DNA of 64,000 bases from Ophiura sarsii (GCA_035610835.1 CM069447.1:20385259-20449258); one strand, 5' to 3'. Counted from the stretch's first letter, positions 22,337 to 33,502 are shown. Notes: generated by a model not told the origin, from the letters alone. Translations and numbers: made by a program.

Positions 22337-23364
22337 ACACAAATCTGATGTTGGTTTGTATACAGGGTGAGTCAAAATATTCAGGTCCCGTTTTTAGAAA
22401 ATCACGACAAATACTTTTGTTAAAAATTAACCAATGTCTTCATTGCATATATGAGTACACTAGCTACTTCTTTATCATGTTTATACTTGAATTTATACAT
22501 GAAAGTGTTTCAAATATACCCCATTGTCCATTGTAGGCATTGTGAATACCAACACGCCATTGATTGACATTTCAAAATGCGTGAGTTAAACTTTTGCATT
22601 CATAGAGGTACCTTGGAAAAGTGCACATATCTCCCGTTTGAAATGACCAATTTGAATTAAATGAAATTCAAGTTATAGCTGACAATGCGTTCGTACTGTG
22701 CATATTAATAAATTATATTATTTTTATGCATATTAGCTGGTTTAAAATATCGGTTGGGCCCGCTGATACTAGGGGAGAGCCTTGCTTTTATTTTTAAATA
22801 GGATTGCGTACAAGTAGCGTATAGTCAGTGTCATAATGCTATGGTCAACTCCATTCTATGCGTGCGAACTTGTGTGCATTCGTATGTGCGTAAACCCAGA
22901 GGTGCGTACCAGGCACATTCAAAAAATGACCGCGCGTCAATCGTGATATCGTCACGCACGTTAGTTAGCACATTTCAGGCATCTGGACGCAGCTCCGCGA
23001 ACAACGATGAAACATGCCCGTGTGAAATATCTTGAATTTAGTAATATGTCATTATACCATTATGACAGTGATTATAGACAGTGAAGCTAGCAGTTAGCAT
23101 TTGCGCAAACGCGACACGCAACGCGTTACCACGGTATGATTACGCGGCAGTACGCGCAACGCACAATGTTGTTCAATTCTAGTGGCATTTATGAGCCAAA
23201 TCTGAGAGTTTATTTGCTGTTTTTGGAGCAAATTGTTAACCAATTTCACTGGAATAAACTTTAACACACCGTTATTTCCTCGATATTGCATGCAAATTAT
23301 GCGCCACTTTGATCAAAACTAACGGAGACATAAGGATAATAAACACACACAGATTTATAGTAAG
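22337..23364. other. No gene seen; one transposon-like end
   Basis: TACAGGGTGAGTCAAAAT at 22363-22380 resembles a mariner-type terminus, but no right end was found. 22840-23165 is locally CpG-rich with many GCG words, without a supported exon. Confidence 0.4.
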
Positions 23365-23406
23365 ATGCTCGCAGCAGCAATGAACATGATGAGTTCAGCA
23401 CTCAGT

Positions 23407-24939
23407 CAGTGGCGTACACAGCTTTTGGAAACTGGGGGTGGGGGGATAGTTACGAAAGTCATGATGTACAGACAAAAAAATCGCAAAAATGACCCAATTT
23501 TCTTCTTCTCGTCAGTAGCTGAAATATTGAAAAGTGTGGGTAGCGATGACATTGTCAACAATAGCTGGAAAAAAAACGCCTGGCAGAAATCGCAAATCTA
23601 CCCAGTCAGAAGTCAAGGCATGAAAATACCGTCTATTTTGTTCGCCCCGGCCGCCAGTGAAGTGAGATTTCAAAAAAAAAAAAAAATAGAAATCGGATCA
23701 TTTACAACTCGCGATTGTGAAGGATTGCCTCCATCAATTTTTGATCATCTTAGGCTCATTTTGAAGGGGAAGTCCTATTTATGTAAGATGTCATTTCCGA
23801 TTTAATAAAAAACACGATTTTTGTTACTATCTTTGAGTCGATAAAGATGCATTTTCAATGCGATCGTAAACATCGTATTTTTGATGATTTTTAGACGTCA
23901 TAGCAAAAACTTTATGCACAAGAAATGTTCCTAACGTAATAAACTTGATCAAAAATATATTTATTTGTAATACATTTTTGGACAGGGGGTCAGGGCCACG
24001 ACTTTTATTCACCTACGGTAAAAATATACGCCATTTTCCAACACACAGACTAAATCGTTTTTTCTAACCGAGGAGGGGAGAATCTATTAGATTACTAGTC
24101 CATATTCGTAACCGCTCGGCCATAACTACTTACTGACGTGTCTATGTGTTCTCTATAATAATGAACTAGTGGTGAACTATTGAGTATTCGACGAAATTTT
24201 AGCCAAATTGAACCCAGTTTCTAAATTGTATTTGAAATGTGAAAACGGTGTCGCTGCAAGCTAGGTTTGGATTCAATGTAAAGAGCAATAAATTGATGAT
24301 CGTGGAAGGTTATTAATTTAAAGCTTTTAATGAGACAGGGGTCAGGGCCACGGGAAATATCCCCCTAGTCACATGACGTTGAACCACATTTAAATGCCTT
24401 AATGTTGTCATTGTATAGATGAGGTGACCGTTGTTTACATTTATGACGCCCTCTGTTGATTTGAGACAAAACACACCGGGCAAGAGTTCCTATAGTTTAC
24501 ATAGGCCAGATCAGGTTTTCTAACTAGATTGTGGTGTTACAGCAAATTGTTATCAAAACTGTCTTTAAACTTGCTTAGGAATGCTATAAGCTATCGCATT
24601 TCACAAAAAGAATTAAAAATAAATGAGTTTTACAATTCATAAGAAAGAAATTTCATGTTGTCTTAATTAACTTTACTGTATATTCTGCCTGGAGGGAATC
24701 AAGAGAGGGTATCCCATTTGTAAATACATGACGTCACCGGTCACACCATCTATAAGGCTGACATTTTGGCATATTGAATTGCACGATATCGACATCTGCT
24801 TTTCAAGGGGAAAAAAATCTCTTCGTATACAATAGACTCACTCAACGTTGGCATATGACTGTACCGACGGAAGCTCAAGTTTACCGACGGGGATATTTCA
24901 GGGGGGCACCGGGCCCCTGGACCCCTTGGTTCGCCACTG
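23407..24939. mobile_element. hAT-like non-autonomous element, 1.5 kb
   Basis: Left end CAGTGGCGTACACAGC; right end CCTTGGTTCGCCACTG, the inverted form. The flanks start AGCACTCA at left and AGCACGGT at right, an imperfect 8-bp duplication. The uninterrupted site exists in repeat B copy 1. The inside has a 146-codon ORF (23365-23805) that runs over the left end and shows no recognisable domain, so it is not called as a gene. Confidence 0.7.
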
Positions 24940-25359
24940 AGCACGGTATCAAATCCACGCCAAAATACAGTCGCTCACACCAGGCCGTGAAAGCCGTGAA
25001 CCGCGTAACGTATTTTTGAAGATACAACTCTCTTTTTTTAAAGTTTGGAGCAAATCAGCAAATACAAATATCGGTCGTATAGGAAATAAGAAAATCGATT
25101 CAAGGACATATTAGCGATTGGCTTCTTATTTACATAACAATCGGCCTTGCAAATCATGTTCATTGATAGACTAGCTAGGGTCTCCATAGTTCAATCGAAC
25201 GGAATAGTCAACACAATATATTTATAGGATATTCTTTATCGCAGTGAAATTGCAAAAGAAGAAAAAAGTATCATTCAATATTCAATAAATATTGCGAACG
25301 ATATGCAATCCTGTCAATTTCTAAAAATAAAGTGTAAATAACAAACAGAAAAAGTATAA

Positions 25360-25432
25360 CAATCCTAGGATTCGAACCACTGACCTCATGATCATGAAGC
25401 CGGCGCTTTGCCGACTGAGCTAATGAAGACTA
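25360..25432 (-). tRNA. tRNA-like sequence of repeat B, copy 3
   Basis: Minus strand: A box TTAGCTCAGTCGG is better than in the other copies, and B box GGTTCGAATCC is perfect. The loop region TTCATGATCATGA would give CAT, but the anticodon stem does not pair as a tRNA should. Pol III promoter elements may still work. Confidence 0.45.
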
Positions 25433-25964
25433 CACACAGACATTTAGAAAATAAAATACATAAAGTTCAAAATACGAATATCACATGAATCGGGGCAAAA
25501 ATGCGGGCTAAAATGCTTTATATTTCAATTGTTGTGCGTTTTTAACATAGGATTATCGCCCAAAAGTTGATTATAAGCTGAAGGAGATTGAAATTCTGAT
25601 TTCATTATATATAATGCATAACACTACTTTTCGAAACGATTCTAGACACCTTAGTATTTCGTTCGTACATAAAATGTTGGCCATTACGTTTTTTCGATTG
25701 AAATTCGGCGCGGCAAATCTATTGCACCATGGGTATTATTACATGGAACACGGAGACTCAGATACGTAGGGAGTCATGTGATTTTTGTCCAGGACAAACA
25801 CTTGAGATGTACACGCCCCTTTAACACATAAGCAGATGAATGAATTGTGTTTTAACACTTTCCACACTCTCAGAACAGGTATTAAAAAACCTTGTATTAA
25901 AAGAATGTTGATTAAAAAGTATACTACATTGAAGCATGTAAACTGATATTGGGTTCGATCATGA

Positions 25965-26745
25965 TTTTAGGAATAATTTAGATACCTTTTTCGAACCATT
26001 GTGTTTGAGCTCCGTAGCTTTCGAGGTCATCACGACCCATTTATTCAGCGTAGTGTTTGAACTCAAAGCCAACGGTTACAAACCATGGATGTACAAAACG
26101 CCAAAAGCCAAAAAACCTAAAACCAAGGACACTAACATCACAGACCAGAGGAATGTGAGCATACCGCTCCCATACATCAAAGGAGTATCAGAAAAACTTA
26201 TGCACATCTTCAGGGACCACGGGGTGAGAACTTACCATAAACCGATCAACACTATCAGATCCTTTTTGGTACACCCTGCAAGGACAAAACCCCTGACGCT
26301 AACAAATGTGGTGCGATTTACCAAATTGACTGTCCTGAGTGCCCTAAATCTTACGTGGGCGAAACCAGCAGAGCTCTTGCCACCAGGTTCAAAGAACACT
26401 CGAACCAAAAAACAATTCCTCTCACAGCCGTGGCAGAACACTCGAAAGATTTTAAGCACACAATCAAGCTCGACGACGTCCAAGTGATCGCAAGAGAAGA
26501 TCAGTTTTGGAAACGTAAAATCAGAGAGGCGATTGAAATCAGGACACAGAAACCGACCCTCAACCGAGACACCGGCTATGAGCTACCCGCCATCTACGAT
26601 GACCTGCTGTCATGTGATCGCCCAAAAGGTGGTTATGTGACAAACGAAGGGACGTAAACACTAAGCTGAATGAAGGGGTCGTGATGACCTCGAAAGCTAC
26701 GGAGCTCAAACACAATGGTTCGAAAAAGGTATCTAAATTATTCCT
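25965..26745 (+). pseudogene. Penelope-like GIY-YIG endonuclease fragment in a small inverted-repeat unit
   Basis: Two adjoining frames (26050-26275, then 26275-26655) together give the C-terminal region of a Penelope-like retroelement protein. An upstream IPYIKGVSEKL-like segment comes first. A GIY-YIG core follows, with Y-Q-I-D, then Y-V-G-E-T-S-R and E-H; after it come AREDQFWKRKIREAIEIR and TLNRDTGYELP. A one-base shift near 26275 separates the frames, so it is broken. The unit has inverted ends of about 65 bp: 25965-26032 matches 26673-26745, each with GAGCTCCGTAGCTTTCGAGG or its complement. No reverse-transcriptase part is present. Confidence 0.8.
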
Positions 26746-26943
26746 ATACTACATTGGTTAAAAATTAAGCGTTGGTTAAAAATTACTTTTAATACTGCGT
26801 TGATTAAAGAGTAAAAATATAATTCATTTTAGTTTATTCAACGTTTGTTATTAAGGCATCATAATTTTAACCAACAATAGGTCATAACAAGATTCCCACC
26901 AAAGAATTTCAATGGCGGGAAAATATTTTGTGCATATTATCAA

Positions 26944-27320
26944 ACCAATATTGGACCAATATTGGTTTAACATTGGCGCTCTTCATTTGGCATCATGTTG
27001 CCAACTAATATAGGACCAATATTGGTTTTACATCGGCGCTTTTCAATTGACATCATGTTGGCAACCAATATTGGTCCAATAATGGGCACAATATACCAGG
27101 GGCGGAACATGACACCATTGATTTCATATACAAATTCTGACGTGGTCTAAAAAGTTATCGCTTCCCGGCCTTTTAGTTAGGATCTTGTGCCTTGTCCTGT
27201 GCCTTGTCATATCCCTTTTCTTGGGCTTGCCCTTTGACAAAGTTGGTCCTGGCCATGGGTTGGTGCCAATATTGAAAGCCACTATTGGGCCAATGAAACA
27301 TCAATATTGGACCAATATTG
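26944..27320. repeat. CCAATATTGG palindromic repeats
   Basis: The 10-bp palindrome CCAATATTGG and close variants occur many times, often overlapping as ACCAATATTGGACCAATATT. 27375-27560 continues with TTGGTTAA / AACCAAC words. Part of the CACTA-like element. Confidence 0.75.
27157..27188 (+). pseudogene. U2 snRNA 5'-end-like segment
   Basis: ATCGCTTCCCGGCCTTTT followed by AGTTAGGATC closely resembles the 5' end of metazoan U2 snRNA, recalled from general knowledge (ATCGCTTCTCGGCCTTTT then GGCTAAGATC). About 25 of the first 28 bases agree. The match stops after about 32 bases: the branch-point pairing region and Sm site are absent, so this is not a working snRNA. A U2-derived SINE head or a captured fragment is possible. 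Confidence 0.55.
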
Positions 27321-27959
27321 TAATGTTGTCTGGGTTAAAGTTTAGCAAAAAAGAAAAGAAAAAAAAGTGTAACCAACATTAATTTGTTAACCAACCACTG
27401 TTGGTTATAACACATTAACCAACAAATTATTAAAAATTGTAACCAACCACAGGTTAAAGTTTAACCAACAGCTGTTGGCTACGGCTTTAACTAACCAATT
27501 GTGTGGTTCACCTGGTAACCTCCCATTGGTTAAATAAAAGTTTTAACCAACATAGTTAAAGATTTAGATTTTAACCTTTGTTCTGAGAGTGCACGCGGCT
27601 ATTTTTTGATATTCAAAACATATTTTTAGAAACCTTTCCCAATTTTTAAAATCTCAAGAATTGCTAAATCAATACGAGGTATTTGTGTACTCATTTCAAT
27701 GGACGTACAGGCTGTCCCAAAATGATTAGTACCCATCGATGCCCAAAGTTCAATCATTTTGGTCATCATCAAAATCGATGGGATTGGGTCCGTTGTTTTT
27801 ACATCATCTTTGTCATACTGTATTATTTCATTAGCATTTTAGATCATGAATATCGGATTTATCAAATTCAAGATACACTGGATTATGTAAAACATGGTGA
27901 TTTCACCTTTTTGACAAAGTGCTAAAAATGTGTGTGCTATTACTGCTTGTTTGAAAGAA

Positions 27960-30595
27960 ACTTGTGTACCCCGGTTAGCATATTGTCCATTGTCTCAAAA
28001 AATCTTGAAAAAGCAGTGTATAACCAACTTGAAATGTATCTCTCTGATAATAATTTGATTTACAGCCTGCAATCTGGTTTCAGAGGCTCATACTCTACTG
28101 ATACATGCCTTATGTACCTCACCGATTATATTAGATCCCAGATGGCTGCTGGTAAATACACAGGTATGGTGCTCTTAGATTTACAGAAGGCATTCGATAC
28201 AGTAGACCATGACATACTTTGTAACAAATTGCAAGCTATGGGTATTCACATTGCTTCCTGCTTCCTGGAAGCAATAAGTCAGATGAAGCCCAACAAAGCT
28301 GCAGGTCTTGACTGTGCAATCACATCAGAAGCACTCCAAGATGGCGGTGAAGCTTTGGTCAATGTTGTCCATGGATTTTGCATGGAAGTCTACACTACTC
28401 TTAAACCACCCAACCAATGGACCACCAGCGTTATTGTACCTCTACCAAAGAAGGGAGACCTATCTCAAATGACGAATTATAGAGGAATATCGCTACTGTC
28501 AATTGCAGCCAAGGTGTATAACAAGATCCTGCTAAACAGAATTAGAGATCATGTCGACCCCATCTTGAGAAACAACCAGGCTGGCTTCCGTCCTGGAAGA
28601 AGCTGTGCACAGCAAATCCATATCCTCAGGAGGATTATGGAAGGGTTCAAGGATCATCAGTTACCTCTCACAGTCACATTCATAGACTTCAAGAAAGTTT
28701 TCGACTCAATAAACAGGGAAGTCATGTTTGCAGTGTTGCGACATTATGGAATACCAAAACCTCTTGTAGATGCCATATGTGTTATGTACAACAACTCGAA
28801 AAGTGCTGTAATGGTAGATGGCAGCATCTCAGATCCTTTTGCTGTCTCCACTGGAGTGCTACAAGGTGATGTCCTAGCTCCATTCCTATTTGTGATACTG
28901 GTAGACTATCTACTGAAGAAAGCCACATCTGACCTTGACTCGGGAGTTGTGACACATCAGCGTCGCTCTAGACGTCATCCCGCCGTTGTTTTAAACGACC
29001 TTGATTTTGCTGATGATATTGCCCTACTTGAGACCACAATTCCACGAGCTCAGACCCAGCTGACAAAAACTGCTGCAGCAGCAAAAGACCTTGGCCTCAT
29101 CATTAGCGTTCCCAAAACGGAGTATATGACGGCCAACTGCAATCCTCACCCAACACTACAGGTCTATGGGGAAACCATCAGCCATGTGACGGATTTCAGA
29201 TATCTGGGCTCTATGATGGAATCGGGTGCAAGTGACCTTAAAAGACGCAGGGCATTGGCATGGTGCGCATTTTGGAAGTTGGAACACCTGTGGAGGAGTC
29301 CTCAAGTAGCTATCGAAACAAAAGTGAAATTATTTAGCACCACCTGTGTGACGATTTTGCTGTATGGCTGTGAATCCTGGGTGATCTCAAGATATGGAGT
29401 GTAAAATAAATGCCTATGCTACCTCTTGCCTCAGGATAATGCTTAACATCAAACGCATGGATCATGTCCCGAACACCACCATTTATGACATGACCAAGAC
29501 CGAGCCTCTTATCAACCGAGTAAAGTCGCCAGCTGAGATTTCTTGGACATATTCTTCGTCTCCCTGATGAAGAGCCTGCTGGAATGTATGCCACTTACAT
29601 ACCAACACATGGCCGAAGGAGACCTGGTCGTCCAAGCACATCATACTTGAAGTACATACAACGCTTACTTGGTGACAATGAAGGCATGTTTCAAGAACGT
29701 CAGATAGCCACTCTTGCTACAGATCGCCGTGCTTGGAGAAAACTTGTGGTCGCCTGCTCCGCAGCCGAAGGATGATGATGATGGTATTCACATTGACTCT
29801 GTTAAATGGTTCAAATCATACTTATCTGACAGAAAACAGATTGTTAATGTAAATCAGGTTGAATCCAAACCCATGAATATATCATGTGGCGTTCCACAGG
29901 GTAGTATTTTAGGGCCGCTGCTCTTCTTGTGTTATGTTAATGATATGTTATCAAGCGTTAACTGTAATCTTTTGTTATACGCGTATGCTGACGACAGTAC
30001 CCTTTTCTTATCAGATAAAGACCCAAAAGTAATTTCTGACACTTTAAGTAGAGAACTTGAGTCGTGTAGACAATGACTGATCGACAACAAATTGTCCTTA
30101 CACCTGGGCAAAACAGTGTCTATTCTTTTTGGATCTAAACCTAGACTGAGCAGGGTGGACAAGTTTAAAGTTTCTTGTGACGGAAAAATTATAAATCCTA
30201 CCAAAGGTCAGCAGTGCAATACATTTTTCTTTACTGGTATTCGGGAATGGAACTTGCTACCAACTCAGGTTAAAACATCCAAAACCCACGGGCAGTTCAA
30301 AAAGGCAGTAAAGAGTCACTTTCTATCTTGATTTTATATGCAGTTGTTTCATAAAAAGTGCAATATTATTTTGTGTGCAAATATATGATGTTTTTATAAT
30401 GTGCTGTTTTAATATATGAAGGACCCCAATGGAAATAAGCCCTTTTAGAGCTTTCTTGGGCTATCCTTGGCATTACATGTTTTATTTATGTTGTGTTGTG
30501 TTAATTGTTGTAATTTTTTAAGATTTGTATATATGATCTGATATATTGTATCTCTGTGTCTTGATATGCCAAATAAAACTAAACTAAACTATACT
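27960..30595 (+). pseudogene. CR1/L2-like LINE fragment split by another LINE
   Basis: 5'-truncated, starting at a RPVSILS-like segment. 27960-28253 encodes the finger region and palm motif A (LLDLQKAFDTVDHDIL). The same ORF resumes at 29783-30330 with FKSYLSDRKQ, GVPQGSILGPLLF and YADDSTLF, and a C-terminus of WNLLP...FKKAVKSHF type. It is dead: a TGA replaces a usual Trp after SCRQ at 30074-30076, and roughly 100 residues are missing between INPTKG and the end. The 3' tail is AAACTAAACTAAACT. Flanks ACTTGTGTAC and ACTTGTCTAC may be its target duplication, with one mismatch. Confidence 0.85.
28241..29795 (+). mobile_element. RTE-like LINE, 5'-truncated, inserted in the CR1/L2-like LINE
   Basis: The element is about 28254-29782, flanked by a perfect 13-bp duplication GGTATTCACATTG (28241-28253 and 29783-29795). 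It encodes the reverse transcriptase palm (FIDFKKVFDSI, GVLQGDVLAPFLF, FADDIALLE) and the thumb (YGCESW). The frame breaks near 29390 and again near 29525; the final part (29584-29775) ends RRAWRKLVVACSAAEG and stop. The 3' end is a short GAT/TGA tandem, typical of RTE elements. The N-terminal endonuclease is missing. The uninterrupted ORF 27932-29404 is a chance in-frame fusion of two elements. Confidence 0.9.
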
Positions 30596-30599
30596 TGTC

Positions 30600-31190
30600 T
30601 ACTCAATATAATCTTGTGTGTCTTTCTGTTGTAACTGTTATTAGTTATGGGTGTTCAAATCATTAATAATTCTTCTCCTTAATTCAATTTAACGAGTAAA
30701 AGAAATGTGTCACACCTGAGCTGAGTGACCCCATGCATTGTTTTATTTGACAAGTGTTTAGGGACTTCTAAATGCAGTGGTATTTGGTGAATCACCAGTG
30801 GCTAAGATTTCATTTTCACATCGGAGAATGGATTTCGTGAGGTTAAACACTAAGGGACTATATCTTTTTTACCAAGTTTGTAGAAAATTGCATCCCTAAT
30901 ATGAAAAAAAAGTCTAAGCCACTGCTAATTACCCATGACCACGTCATTCCCTGTTTAAATGTCCCTCAAGATTAGCCTCAAGAGTAGCTCATTATAGAAA
31001 CAAAGCTTGGGGTCGCTCATGTGTGACGATCCATTTTTACTCTTCATATTGAATCAAAATGAAGAAGTATTAATGGTTTCATTAACAATATGTTACAACA
31101 GCACTTTAAAATAGAAAGGAACCAAAGATATTAGCAGACAAGAGATTAAGAGATGTATTAGTTTCTTTTAAACAAGCTGTTTAAAAACAC
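30600..31190. repeat. Inverted repeat inside element C
   Basis: 30600-30770 and 31000-31190 are inverted relatives: TTACTCTTCATATTGAAT against ATTCAATTTAACGAGTAA, and TAATCTC/TTAGCAG words. No gene. Confidence 0.55.
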
Positions 31191-31548
31191 ATTTTTTGCA
31201 CTTTGCCAAAAAGGTGAAATCACCATGTCTTACACAATGGAGTGTAACTTCATTAAAATAAGTCCGATGTTCATGATCTAAAATTCTAATAAAAGGGTAC
31301 AGTATAGCAAATATGATATAAAAATAACGGATCTAATCTCATTGATTTTGATGATTTAAAAATGTATTGAACTTTGGGCATCGATGGGTACTAATCATTT
31401 TGGGACAGTCTGTATTTCTCCCGGGCATTTCTTATGGTGATTTCCAATGTGGTAATGAAATTCAATAATTTTGATATTTTTAAATATTTTGTGACAGTTT
31501 GGAATGTCGTCTGCACTGCAGATGCCTTACGCGTGGAAATTGTTAACA

Positions 31549-31904
31549 TCTTAATATTTTTAAATACTTTAAAATGATTATGCAAATTGGTTGGTGCAGG
31601 CCAAAATTTGCATCAACACAGCGCAAATTCCGACCAGTGGTCCAACAAACTAATATAACCTGGACAAACACTCAAGTTAATTTCCCCCACTTCACCAGAC
31701 AAGCTGGTTGCCAGTCTGTGAATGATGTTTTTCATTTCAGTTAAAATTTCAACAATAAGTCAAGCTCGTGAAACGGAGGCGGGTTAAAGTTGCCTATCTC
31801 AAACGGAGGCGGGTTAAAAAAGCCTATCTCACAATTTGACATGATAGCTTCAACTTGCGCGCCGATGCCTAAACGACGAGAGTACTAGAACTCGACATAC
31901 GTCC
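31549..31904. other. Kinase 3' flank or intron
   Basis: No ORF. 31755-31835 has a 30-bp direct duplication (words AAACGGAGGCGGGTTAAA and GCCTATCTCA, twice). Confidence 0.5.
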
Positions 31905-33502
31905 TCACCCACCTTGTGAAATCTCTGCAATCACCTGGTCAATTGTAGGACGATCCTTGTAGTACATCAGCCAGCAGCGGCGCAACAATGCCTCCATATG
32001 GTTGGGAAATTGATGTCGGATACTGCTTAAAGGTTGTCCCCAATCTCGATTACCCTTATTATCCATACGGGCTTCAGGATGTTCCTGAGTGTATATCTCC
32101 CAGTATAGCACACCCAAGGCGTATATGTCAGACGCCGTGGAGAATTTTGACGCCATGATTATCTCAGGAGCCATCCATGGCTTAGTCCCCCTTCCTTTAT
32201 CTGTCTCTATAAAAAAAAAACCGGGAACATAAAAGTATTCATTATTGAGAAGTAACACATGTTCATTGGTAAATACCACCAGTGGTTGTAACATTTAGGG
32301 CTGGTTCATGTGCGGATGTGCCGGCAAAATACTGAATAGAGAGGTACTGTTGGTTTAGCGGCCATGGAGGCAATACTGATCGAGTTACATTTAAATATCG
32401 CTTGGCTATGAATTCATGGGGTTTTATTTCAAGTAATCTTGATATTTCTTATACATGTTATACTAATAAGAGGTAATTTACAAGATTGAATGAAGAAAAA
32501 AAATCTAAAGTGGGCAACTCCGATTTCAGAATTTGAAGAAAATAAAATCTAATAATAATAATAATTTTTGGGAAATCAAAAACAACAACTGGAATTTAGA
32601 TTCCAACATTCAGTTTCAGCTGTTAATTACTTCAACATATTTGCCATTGATTGTTCTGAGGGGAAAGTCCGGTTGACTCTTTAGGGAGTGTTCATAATAC
32701 TTTTTTTTGTGGGGGGAGGGTTGAACAAATGAGGGTGGTTAAAAAAGGTCCTTAAAAGGGGATCAGAAAAAACACCCTATTTGGGAGGGGGGGTGGGGGG
32801 TGGGTGGGGGGAGCGTCAAAAAAAAGAAAAATGATGTCCATTGCTCAATTTTTCCAACCCCCCACCCAATATGAACACTCCTTTAATAAAGCTAGGCATA
32901 TTATACTGCACATGAAACTTTCTTTGGAGCTACAGATGCAAACTCACTTGTTGTGTGGTCGGTTTCTCTTGATATTCCAAAATCTGATAATTTCAATAAA
33001 TCTCCAAACAAGAGACAATTTTCAGCTTTTAAATCACGATGGACAATCGGCATCTTGGCACCACTATCATCGATGATGTCATTATGGAGATATCGTACTG
33101 CCTCTGACGATTCCTTTATCCATTTTTCTTTCAGTGATTCTGGTATACGATCCCGTTCTCTGTCTAAGTATTCACGCAGTGATTCTTTGGCTAACTCTAC
33201 CACTATGTAGTAAGCCTCAGGGCCCCGTACATAATCCAAGAACGTAATGATATTCCCGTGCTGTACTTTTCGTAAGATCTTAACTTCTGATTCGGCATCT
33301 TGGGCTTGCTTCTTGGCAGCAGCTTCCTGATAACCTCTGAAGGAACCACATTCGAAGGTCATTCGATGAACATCTGCGTAACCACCACTACCGATTTTTT
33401 TGTGGATTTTTAGATCGGCGTATTTCAAATGTGTGTTTGACGCTGGTTGATGCAGATCAGGGGATGATACTGGTTGAGCTGGAGGTAGAGTACTTTGTTC
33501 TG
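31905..33502 (-). CDS. TKL-like serine/threonine protein kinase (two exons, 5' incomplete)
   Basis: Exon 1 is 33502-32948 (acceptor TTTTAG, donor A/GTGAGT). Exon 2 starts at 32206 (acceptor after a T-run, ATAG) and runs to TGA at 31907-31905. Splicing restores one frame. In order: a Pro/Ser-rich linker (about 25 residues), glycine loop IGSGGYADV, AAAKK with the ATP-binding Lys, EVKILRKVQHGNI (helix C Glu), HRDLKAEN, SDFGISRE, GTKPWMAPE, SDIYALGVLYWE and RCW...RPTIDQ. The HRDLKxEN and WMAPE motifs fit the TKL group, and all catalytic residues are present. No ATG exists upstream in exon 1; the frame is open into the acceptor, so earlier exons are missing. Exon 2 also has a donor (CAAG/GTGGGT at 31913/31912) in phase 1, so the protein may continue. 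Substrate unknown. Confidence 0.9.
32681..32885. mobile_element. MITE in the kinase intron
   Basis: Inverted ends TTTAGGGAGTGTTCATAAT and ATATGAACACTCCTTTAA, with TTTA at both borders. The inside is G-rich (32781-32815) and C-rich. It lies inside the 741-bp intron between the two kinase exons. Confidence 0.7.

Larger units (their letters stand above)
23365..25824 (-). repeat. Repeat B, copy 3 (inverted, interrupted)
   Basis: Inverted relative to copy 1. The outer end (GAGATGTACACGCCCCTTT) is at 25805-25823 and the tRNA-like sequence at 25360-25432. The far end is split by a hAT-like element at 23407-24939: the word TTCAGCAC is left of it and AGCACGGTATCAAATCC right of it, continuous in copy 1 near 14310-14330. 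Confidence 0.8.
25865..27591. mobile_element. CACTA-like non-autonomous element
   Basis: Terminal inverted repeat CACTCTCAGAACA at left and TGTTCTGAGAGTG at right. It splits the word CACTTTCCACGCGG of element C; the overlap of the flanks suggests a CA or CAC target duplication. The CACT start and 2-3 bp duplication fit the CACTA (EnSpm) superfamily. No transposase was found. The inside holds a Penelope-like fragment, CCAATATTGG repeats, TTGGTTAA/TTAACCAA repeats and a U2-like segment. Confidence 0.6.
25855..31548. mobile_element. Inverted-repeat element C, filled by nested insertions
   Basis: Left end TTAACACTTTCCAC (25855-25864 plus 27592 onward), right end GCGTGGAAATTGTTAA. Inside the ends are inverted blocks 27700-27960 and 31190-31420, both with CATCGATGCCC and the caaaatgatt word. 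At the right, 30600-30770 and 31000-31190 form a second inverted pair (GTGTCACACCTGAG against CTCATGTGTGACG). Removing the CACTA-like and LINE insertions leaves about 1.3 kb. Related pieces occur at 20601-21191. Confidence 0.65.

Noticed and set aside
23365..23805. 146-codon ORF
   Set aside because: It spans the border between repeat B and the hAT-like element and contains a poly-A lysine run; no domain.
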